Origin: Anaeromyces robustus
Taxonomy: Eukaryota > Neocallimastigomycota > Neocallimastigomycetes > Neocallimastigales > Neocallimastigaceae
Length of the DNA stretch: 55,434 nt
NCBI GenBank assembly: GCA_002104895.1
Contig: MCFG01000426.1
Span: forward strand, 1-55,434
Reading direction: 5' to 3'
Below, piece after piece: positions 46,546 to 55,434 of this stretch (positions within the stretch are counted from its first letter, which is position 1; the number at the start of each line of letters is the position of its first letter). The position numbers were made by a program, and so were the translations under genes. The notes under the pieces were generated by a model. The model was not told the origin of the DNA. It saw nothing but the letters and a program-made list of their open reading frames with translations, and made no database searches.

Positions 46546-47254
46546 TGATACATATGGTAAATACCTTAATTCTAAATAGGCTTAGAAAGTGTTATTTACC
46601 TTTATTCAAATATATATTATAGTAAATAAATTTAAAAATTGTTTTATAAGAAAAATTTAAATATGTTTTATTATAAAAAGAAATCTTTATTTATTAATTA
46701 TTAATTTAATACATCTTGTTATGTATTATTACATGAAATTTTATTAAAAATACTTCTAGTAAGTATTATTACTAATAATATCTAATTTAGGCTATTAACA
46801 TAATACTTCTAGTAAGTATTATTACTAATAATATCTAATTTAGGCTATTAATATAATACTTCTAGTAAGTGTTATTACTAATAATATCTAATTTAGGCTA
46901 ATTAGTAACCATTTTATAATTTAAAATTAATCTAAAAATATTATTAATTATTAATTATTTTAATATCTAATTTTTATGGCTAATTAGGAACAATTTTAAA
47001 AGAATATTTATTAATTTATTTTTATACTAATTTCTAAAATTAAACTATGTTTATAAACAATTATTAAAGTATTTAACAATAAATTGTTAAATAATTATTT
47101 TATTTTTAATATTTATAAATTTAATATAATTATTATTATTTTATAATATTTTAAATAATTAAATATTTTATAATTTAACACTTAATTTAATATTGATAAT
47201 TTTTAAAATCAGCTAAATTATTATTTTATTATTTAAAAATTTCATTCTTTATCA
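46546..47254 (-). repeat. Group-B4 LTR, second copy
   Basis: Same ends and hairpin as 44716-45327, but longer because one internal unit is present three times (46751-46909). Confidence 0.8.
46751..46909. repeat. 53-bp tandem repeat, three copies
   Basis: Units start at 46751, 46804 and 46857 with TACTTCTAGTAAG. The sister LTR at 44716 has a single copy. Confidence 0.9.
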
Positions 47255-47258
47255 AAAA

Positions 47259-47636
47259 TGATAAGCGTTGATTATTATCTTAATTTAGAATCAAATTCTT
47301 AAAGTGATAATAAACTTATCAATAAACTCTAAAATGAAGAGTAGATAATTTTTAAAGAAAAAGTTTTATTAGAAACAGTTGTAAATATGTTTTATTAACA
47401 CAAAATTAAGAACATTTAATATTTATTATAAGAATATTTATAATAAAGTATTAATAAAATTTACTTGATAATAATAAAATATTTATAATTTGTTATAAGA
47501 TTTTAATAAAATATTGATAATATAAGAATAATTTTTAATATAGATAAAATTATTATGTTTTAAGATTTTAATAATATTGTAAAGAAGTTTTATTAAGTGT
47601 TGGTTTATATGGAATAAAAGGTTTAATGTAAAGTTT
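47259..47636 (-). repeat. LTR mosaic: B10 start fused to B2 tail
   Basis: It opens TGATAAGCGTTG with a hairpin (ATTATTATCTT...AAGTGATAATAA) like other group-B ends. From about 47415 it continues with sequence that matches the B2 tail (about 46285-46490). It stops where an A7 LTR begins. Confidence 0.6.
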
Positions 47637-48069
47637 TAACTTGGTTTAAAGATTAACTTGTTCGGAATACTCAATAATCTAATACGTAGGGTGTACAAAA
47701 TATATTTATTTTTATTATAAGACTTAATATAAATTTTATTTCTTTATTTAGTTTTATTTAATTATTTTTATTATTATATTTTATTAGATTATTATTAGGT
47801 TAATAATCTTACAAAGAATGTAAGAATACATATTTCATCAATCTTTTATACATTTTCATTGAACAATACAATAATATAAGTAAATTAATATTTATATTAA
47901 TTATAATAATATATATTAAAAATAAAATAAGATAAGAATATAATTTGTTAATAAAATAAAAGTATAATTTATATTCAACTATATTATTAATAAAATTAAT
48001 AATAATTAAATTGTTTAAGGATTTGGGGCGCATAAACATGCTTAATAATAATTATTTAATAGATATAAT
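47637..48069. repeat. Group-A7 LTR, right end missing
   Basis: Starts TGTAAAGTTTTAAC and matches 17225-17671 nearly to its end, then diverges. Confidence 0.7.
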
Positions 48070-48082
48070 GTGGCTTATATCT

Positions 48083-48614
48083 TGTTGAAGGAATGTGTTG
48101 CATTTCGCAATATGATATGGGGCGCATATTAAATTTTTGCAATGAGGCGCATAAAAAACAAATAAAAAAATGAAAAATTTTTTAACACAAATTATGAAAG
48201 TCACGTTATGAAATAAAATAAAATAGAATTTAAAAAAATTAAATAAATAAATAAAAAATATATATATAAATAAATGAATAGAAAATAAACAAATAAATAA
48301 ATATTTCTTTTTTTATTTTTAAAAAAATATTTTTTTGTTGAAATGAGATGATCTCGATTCTTGTTATATTTTATTTATATTTTTATTAATAAATTTTTCT
48401 CTAACAATTAATATTATTACATTACATGTATATATATATTATATCTTGTTATATTAGTATAATATATTGTATATGTAAAATTTAATGTACGTCATACATG
48501 CGCCACATATTATTTACATACCAATATTACAAATCATATAATTTAAATAATATAAATATATTATAAGTTATTACTATGATAAAATATTTATAATATTAAA
48601 CTTTATTTCTAACA
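48083..48614 (-). repeat. copia B 3' LTR
   Basis: Bounded by TGTTGAAGG on the left and TTTCTAACA next to the polypurine tract. The left limit is set by the TG end and is less certain. It contains several GGCGCAT/ATGCGCC motifs and one unit related to the 6663 iterons. Confidence 0.65.
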
Positions 48615-48626
48615 TTCCCCCTAAAG
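48615..48626 (-). other. copia B polypurine tract
   Basis: TTTAGGGGGAA on the minus strand, directly before the 3' LTR. Confidence 0.75.
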
Positions 48627-48633
48627 TTTAAGA

Positions 48634-50709
48634 TTACTTAAAGCTAGAAAGAATGCTTTCTCTAAATTTATTCATTAATGTAGTATTTAAATATTTTGTA
48701 AAACCATCAGATAAATTATTTTCTGATTTTACATAACTTAATTTTATATGTTTTCTTTTTATAAGTTCTCTAATACTATGATATTTTAAATCTATGTGTT
48801 TTGACTTTGGGTTAATAGTTTCGTTTTCACAGTTGTATATAGCTGCTTTATTATCAGTGTTGATTGTAATTGTTTTATAATTAAATCCTAATTCTTTAAA
48901 AATATTTTTATACCATAAACAATGCCTAGCACATTCATGTATTCCATAATATTCACTTTCGGCAGTAGAAGTAGCTACACAATGCTGTAATTTTGAATAC
49001 CAACTTGTAGGAGCAGAGTTCATCATCATTAGGAAGCCTGTAGTAGATCTTCTTGTTTCTTTATCTCCACCTAAATCTGAATCAACATATACTTTTAAAT
49101 TTAATTTATCATTATATGAAAATTTTATTCCATAATTTGGTTTACCTTTAAGATATCTAAAAATTTTTACTAAGTTGTACCAATCCTCATATGTGGGATT
49201 ATCAGATTTTCTTGAAGCTTTACTTACGGAGAAAAGAATATCCGGTCTTGTACCTAAAGCGAGATAAAGTAGACTTCCAATAGCTTGCTTGTATTTTGTT
49301 GAATTAAATTTTTTGTTTCTTAAATTTTTATATTCTATTGGTATGGTATTAGATACTGGAGTATACTTATCTATACCAAATTTATTTAATATTTCGTCTA
49401 AATACCTTTTCTGGTGAATAAGATAACCATCTTTACATTTTACAAATTTTATTCCAATAATAAAATCTACTTCACCTGTATCGGTAGCTTCAAAATTCTT
49501 TTTTATTTGCCTTTTTGTTTCACTAATTTCCTCTTTTGTACCGGCTATAATAATATCGTCAACATATACTGCTAAAATACATGTTATTTTATTGTTTTTA
49601 TTTCTTTTTATGTATAAACAAGGATCACTTATAAATCTAGTAAAATTTAATTTTATTAATACCTTATTCAAAGTTTCATTCCACATTCTACCAGATTGTT
49701 TAAGTCCATATAATGCTCTGTTTAATTTACAATAACCTTTTATCCCTAACCCTTCTGGTAGTTCCATATATATCTCTTTATCTAGCTTTGCGTTAAGATA
49801 GGCTGCCTTTATATCCATTTGATGTATGTCAAATTTATAATAGACTGCTGTAGATATAAATATCTTCAACGAATCTTGTTTAAGGGTAGGCGAAAAAGTA
49901 TATATAAAATCTATACCTAATACTTGTTTATAACCTTTAGCAACTAATCTAGCTTTATATTTTATTATGTTACCTTCGGCATCTCTTTTATATTTTAAAA
50001 CCCATCTTGTTGAAATGATATTAGCATTTTTAGGTAATCTATTAACTATTGTAAATACGTTCATCTTCTTCATATTATTCAATTCCTCTTCAACAGCCTT
50101 TAACCATTCATCTTTATCTGGAAGATTAAAAATATCCTGGTAGCAACTTGGTTCTCTAAAATTATAGTTGTCAATAGATAAGAACGCAAAAGCAAATGCA
50201 CTTGTTGTACTATCAGTATCGTGTGGGAATTTCAAAATCTTCCTAGGACGTACTGAATAATCTTCGTCACTTTCGTAATCAAGTTTGTGTTTTAGATTTT
50301 GTATTAATAAAGTTTGTATTCCCTGTTTATTATTATTATATCTTTTTGGAGGATAATGTTTATTTAAATAGTTATCATTATCTCCACGTTTACGTTTAAT
50401 ATTTAGAGAAGAGTTTGTTTTATATTCATATTTATTCTTATTTATTCGTTCTCTTTCTCTTTTATTAATCTGTTCCTTTTTATTTATTTCTTTTAATTTA
50501 TTAATTAATTTATCATACTTATTATTACTATTTTTAGAATCATTTATTTTATTTTTATTATCATTTTTATTACCTTTTTTATTTAATTTATTTTTATTTG
50601 AATTTAAATTACCATTTATTTTTACAACATAAAAATCCTTTTTAAGATTTTCAATTAATTCATTTTTATCATTTTTATTAATTACAACATTTTTATTTGT
50701 AATTTCATA

Positions 50710-50769
<60 letters not shown>

Positions 50770-53258
50770 TATTTCTTCATTTAAATTTGGATTATTATTC
50801 AATTTTAGTAATTCTGTATAAATGTTATTACTATCATAAAAATCATCATTAATTTCTTCATCCAATTTATTTTTAGCCAAATTATTTAAATTAGCATTAT
50901 TTACATTTTCATTATTTAAATTATTATCAGAAATTTTATTTAAATTCTCATTATTTATATTATCATTGTTTAAATTATTTTCAGAATTACTATTTGAATA
51001 AGAATTATTAACTTTTACAGTACCTTTGTTTACATTACTTACTTTTGGATTGTTATTATTATTAATTTCCTGTATATTTTTATCCATCTTGTCATTAATA
51101 TCTTCATTATTTTTATTTATTTCACTTTTAATTTCATCATTGTTTTCAATTACTCCATTTTTAATGTTTGAATTATAATTATCATTCTCATGATTTACAT
51201 CCTTGTTATCATTAATTGAATCATTACTTTGAATTAAATCTTTATTATTTTGATTATTAACAATTAAAGAAAGTTTCCTAATTAAGTCATTTATTTTGTC
51301 ATTATTATTTAAATTATTTAAATTATTTAATTGGTTGTTTATAATTAAAATAAATTTTTGAATTAAATCATTTAATTCACCAATTTGATTCGATTTATTT
51401 GAATTGTTTAAATTACTTAATTTGTTTTCATTATTTAAAATATTTAATTTATTTTCATAATTTAAATTAATTAATTTGTTTTCATTATTTGAATTATTTA
51501 AATTGTCAATTAAATTTTTATTATTACTTAAAACATTAATTAAATTTTCAATTGAGTTTTTTTTATCATTTAAATTGTTAATTAAATTATAAGTAATTAA
51601 TTCATTTGAATTATTTAAATTGTTAATTAAATTATTATTATTTAAATCAATGGCTAATTTGTTGTCTAAAAGTGCACTTTTAAAATTTTCTATACTAGGA
51701 ATATTATTAATTTTGTTTGTGGATATTAAATAATTTTTATCTTCTATATTATTGTTATTATTATTAGAAATATTTAAATTATTATTGTTTGTATTGTCAA
51801 TATTATTATTAATTGAAATAATTTCTTTTGTATTTTCATTTAATTTATTATTATTATCATTGTCATTTTCCATATCACAATATGGAATAAAGTTTCTAAA
51901 ATTTGGAATATTAGAAGGGGCATCTATGTTTCCAGGTTCATCTTCATTAAACGAAACTGCTCTAGAAAGTATAACTTTATTATTAGTAATATCGTATATC
52001 CTGTAAGCAGTGTGGTTTGTTTCATCATATCCTAATAATATTCCAGGTAAGGTAGTGTTAGAATATTTTTCTCTAAATTGCTTAGGAACAAAGAAGTAAG
52101 CTGCACAACCAAAAACTCTAAACTTATTGTAGTTTACCTTTTCTTTATATAAAACTTCAAAGGGTACTTTGTTGTTAATACCTTTATGAGGTAGTCGGTT
52201 ATGTATATAGTTAGCTGTCCTTATAGCGTCTTCCCAAAACTTATGATTTAACTTTGCATCTTCTAGCATTGCATTTGCATTTGATATTAATGTTCCATGA
52301 AGACGTTCTACTCTACCGTTCTGTTGGGGGTTGTAAGGAACTGTTGTTTGATGTATTATTCCAGTTTCGTTAAAGAAGTTATTAAAATTGCTGTTAACAA
52401 ATTCAGTTCCATTATCAGTCCTAATATTTTTAATTGATTTGTTGAAATAATTCTTTACCATACTAAACCAGATAGTAAATTTATTAAAGGTTTCACCTTT
52501 ATTCCTTAGAAAGTATACCCAACTATATCTTGAGTAATCATCTAATATTGTTAATATATATTTATTACCATATATGGAATAGTCTGGAATATAGACTAAA
52601 TCCATATGTATTAATTCAAATATATCTTTACTTTTATTTTCAGAAAGCGGATATGGGAAATTCTTTAGTTTAGACTTAATACAAATCTTACAGTTTTTAT
52701 TTATACTAATTTTCTTTAATTTATCTTTAATTTTATCGATATTAAAGTGACCCAGTCTTCTATGCCAAAGTCTAAGATCTGAGTCCTCTATAGCTTCTTC
52801 TATGTTATAACAGGACACTCCATTATCGAAATTTATATTCTTATTTGAAATAATGATTTTATATACTTTTGTTTTACTCGCTTGCGAAGTGAATATTCTT
52901 TTATTTTTATTATTATATAAGGCTGCATAATTTTTATCTTTGTATTTATAAAATACAGTTTTATAGTTATCTTCACTTAGGTGGTTTATTGAAAGAAGAC
53001 ATCTTTTGAATGTAGGTATATATAGAACATCATTTAAAATAATTTCGTGCCCATTGATGTGTCCTATAAATTTACCTATCTTTTTCGAAGTTACAAAACC
53101 ACCATCTGCAAAATGTATATTTATGATATGATCTTTTATGTTGGTTAGTTTATTTATATCATTGATCATATGGTATGACGCACCAGAATCTAGAGTCCAA
53201 ACTGTTACGTCATTTTTATAAGGATAATAAATATCCTTTTCTTGAATATTATCGGCAG
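48634..53258 (-). CDS. copia B Pol: protease end, integrase, RT, RNase H
   Basis: The first ATG in this stretch is at 53169 (1511 residues), but the frame is open to 53258 and includes the protease DSGA, so this ATG is probably internal. Counting from 53169, rough residues are: GAG-pre-integrase about 130-170 (LWHRRLGHF, CKIC); integrase core about 190-330 (HMDLVYI, RTDNGTEF, NGRVERLHG); a huge Asn-rich linker about 430-1000; RT about 1030-1270 with AVYVDDIIIA near 1202. RNase H follows (VYVDSDLGGD, ATSTAESEYYG, TDNKAAIY) to the end. The order integrase before RT is diagnostic of Ty1/copia. Confidence 0.95.
50711..50769. repeat. (ATT)n microsatellite in copia B linker
   Basis: About 20 ATT units, read as AAT (Asn) codons on the minus strand, giving a pure Asn run near residues 800-820 of the Pol frame. 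Confidence 0.9.
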
Positions 53259-53847
53259 TGTAACAATCCTAATGGAATAAGATTGTCTTTTGTTTTGTAA
53301 CACAATAGGTTCGTAATAATATTTATAAGTAATTGAATTTGTTTTTTGAGATCTTGTTTTATTAATTTATTAAATTATTAAAATATTATTTATTAACAAT
53401 TAGTAATGTAATATTTCAAATTACTTATAAACTAATTAGTTAATAAAAGTGCGATTTTAAAAAATATTTTCTTTGTAAAATTTTACACCTATTTATAGTT
53501 TTTTCGGAAAAATAGTTTTAAAAATAAAAGTATATAAAAAATAATGAAAAATGCTAGAAACTTAGATTTTTCGATTGAAAATGAATCTTATAGAAAAATA
53601 AAGAAATATTATAAAATTTTTTCTTAAAGTTTCTAATTTTATTCCATGCAATTCTATGAAGAAATACAGAAATAAAATACAGAAACAAATACAGAATAAA
53701 ATACAGAAATTTGTAATTAAATTTTAAAATAAAAAATTTTTTTTTTTTTTATAAAATTTGGAACTAGTGTGGGTCGAACCCAGAGCGTTTGCCCTGATGG
53801 TCCTAGTGACTAACCACTAGGCCATGGTTACTATTTTACTAATTCTA
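53259..53847 (-). repeat. Group-A1 LTR in copia B, interrupted
   Basis: Nearly identical to the gypsy-1 LTRs, with a longer T run. It stops at ACTAATTCTA, 24 bp upstream of box A, where a B2 LTR starts. The missing end (GGATTCGTTACA in gypsy-1) should lie beyond the window. It may be a solo LTR or one end of a full element. Confidence 0.85.
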
Positions 53848-55032
53848 TGATACAATATTCCCTTATATACACATTATTTCTAAACCCATATTTTTAAACC
53901 TTTTATCCCATATAAACTAACATTTAATAAAACTTCTTTATAATATTATTAATATCTTAAAACATAATAATTTTATCTATATTAAAAATTATTTTTATAT
54001 TATCAATATTTTATTAATATCAAATAAATTTTATCAATACTTTATAATTAATATTCTTATAATAAATTTTATCAATATTCTTATAATAAATAAATATTAT
54101 TAATATTTTATATTAAATAAATCCTATTAATATCTTATAATAAATTCTATATCTTTATTAATATTTTAAATAAATCTTATTAATATTTTATAATAAACTT
54201 TATATATAATAAATAATATTTTAAATAATATTTTATCAATATCAAATATTTTATAACACTTTATTAATACATTTTATTTATATTCTTATAACAATAATTA
54301 TTAATATTTCTAATTCTAACCTTTAATAAATTTAATACTTCAATATAATTATAATAATAAATATTTATAATAATAAATATATAAATAATTATAATTAAAT
54401 AATACTATCCACTCTTTTCCCTTTTTCCCTTATCCTTTCCCTCCAACTTAAAAACCCTGGACAAATACAGAAAATAAATATTCTGTATATTATTAAAATA
54501 AAATAAAATAAATAAAATAATAAAAATTAATTATAAAATAAATGAATTATTTATAAAATGTATAATACAGAAGTTAAATGTATTTCTGTATAAAAGTATA
54601 ATATTTATTTTTAATTTTTATTTAAAACACTAAATAGATTAATAAAATATTTAATAATTAGAATAGAAAATATTAATAAATAATAATAACAATAATAATT
54701 AATATTAAAATAAATCTTAGAAAATAATGTTTAGAATAGAGAATTATATTATAAAATAAATAATAATAATTAGATTAATTAAATAAATAATAATAATAAT
54801 AATAGTCGAAAGACTATAATAATAAAATTCATGTATTATAAAAGGAGGATAATTTTTCTTTCTTTTATAAAACGATCAATAATTTGTATTTAAAAATAAG
54901 AATAATAAAAATAAAAGAAGAGTTAAACAAAAGATTATTTTATTTTTAATTTTATTGATTCATTAGTAATAATTATTTAGTATATAAGTTAATTATATTT
55001 ATTGTTTATGAATATACATGTTTCCTGCATCA
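53848..55032 (+). repeat. Group-B2 LTR, probable 5' LTR of an element leaving the window
   Basis: TGATACAATATTCCC...TTTCCTGCATCA, like 41196-42409. A tRNA-type primer site follows after 9 nt, so this is likely a 5' LTR and not a solo copy. Confidence 0.8.
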
Positions 55033-55041
55033 AGAAAAATT

Positions 55042-55060
55042 TGGTGGAGAATCCGGGCGG
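55042..55060 (+). other. tRNA-type primer-binding site (B2)
   Basis: TGGTGGAGAATCCGGGCGG, identical to the site beside the B3 5' LTR (35290-35308, minus strand). Confidence 0.75.
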
Positions 55061-55434
55061 GAACAAAAAGTATGAAAAATAAACAATAAATTAACATAAG
55101 TAAAAATAATTATTACTAAATTTGAGATATTGGTTTTAAATTTTTTTTTTGAGATATATTTTTTTATTTGATAATAATAAAAGAATTTTATAATAAAACA
55201 TATTTATTTAAAGAATTAATTATTTAAAAGAATTTTATAATAAAACATATTTATTTGAAGATTTAATTATTTAAATAAAAATTTTAAAAATTTATATAAT
55301 AATAATAGTAAAAATTAATATTAATAGTACTATTGTTATTATAAATAAGTATTACAAAAAGAAAACGTTACACAAATATTGAAGATTTGTGAAACGTTAA
55401 AATTATTTATTTGTTTATTTATATATATACTATT
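55061..55434 (+). other. Leader of the B2 element, no gene, strong hairpin
   Basis: A+T-rich DNA without a frame. A hairpin at 55364-55398 has 14-bp arms with one mismatch (AACGTTACACAAAT and its partner) around ATTGAAG. Confidence 0.65.

Larger units (their letters stand above)
48083..53258 (-). mobile_element. copia B: Ty1/copia element, left part, cut at 53258
   Basis: A 3' LTR (48083-48614), a polypurine tract and a long Pol frame lie on the minus strand. The frame is open back through the protease (VWTLDSGASYHM, near 53200) to an A1 LTR at 53259. Gag and the 5' LTR are expected beyond that insertion, probably past the window end. The visible part has no obvious break, so it is young. 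Confidence 0.85.

Noticed and set aside
46751-46909. Tandem 53-bp units as a CRISPR-like array
   Set aside because: Units are contiguous without unique spacers, in an LTR of a eukaryote.
48083-48510. A separate MULE-derived MITE with GGCGCAT ends
   Set aside because: The segment is better explained as the copia B 3' LTR, bounded by TG/CA and the polypurine tract; the GGCGCAT motifs are internal.

Overview
This is a very A+T-rich eukaryotic window made almost wholly of LTR retrotransposons nested in, and abutted to, one another. Asparagine-rich proteins, a Ty3 chromovirus with a C-terminal chromodomain, a Ty1/copia element and a FLYWCH/MULE transposase relic suggest a fungus with an extremely A+T-rich genome. 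An anaerobic gut fungus (Neocallimastigomycota) is my best guess; a microsporidian, Glomeromycotina or an amoebozoan is not excluded. I see no intact host gene, rRNA or functional tRNA gene. One interrupted reading frame (13213-13547) is not recognisable as retroelement protein.

The LTRs fall into two groups. Group A LTRs begin TGTAA and mostly end TTACA, and give 5-bp target duplications. Their intact elements have a primer site that is a perfect 10-11 nt complement of a sequence just downstream of the LTR TATA box, as in Tf1/sushi self-priming. Five group-A families (A1-A5) carry a tRNA-like box A/box B module near the U3 end. Group B LTRs begin TGATAC, TGATAA or TGTTA, end TCA or ACA, and give 4-bp duplications where these can be read. 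Two of them sit beside a conventional tRNA-type primer site.

Layout. 1-6444: gypsy leader scrap, old copia fossil (242-3543) split by solo LTRs, and a short non-autonomous LTR element (3675-6444). 6445-7981: iterons and a decayed MULE transposase. 7982-13212: gypsy-2, a gag-protease element without polymerase. 13213-15881: interrupted unknown frame, Ty3 pol remnant with a 23-bp palindrome, LTR piece. 15886-47258: a chain of group-B units joined end to end through A3-A6 spacers, all minus where orientation can be judged. The chain contains fossil gypsy-3 (17730-24612), a non-autonomous element (26433-35868) that hosts the whole-looking chromovirus gypsy-1 (27405-34708), and a stack of insertions inside one group-A solo LTR (36753-44326). 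47259-48082: LTR mosaic. 48083-53258: Ty1/copia element with a long open pol frame. 53259-55434: group-A LTR interrupted by a group-B element that runs off the window.

The main discovery candidate is how the two groups interact. Six group-B insertions lie 22-24 bp upstream of box A of the tRNA-like module in group-A LTRs. Five of the six can be oriented, and all five point away from the module. This looks like a Pol III-promoter-targeting retrotransposon using tRNA mimics inside other retrotransposons as landing sites.
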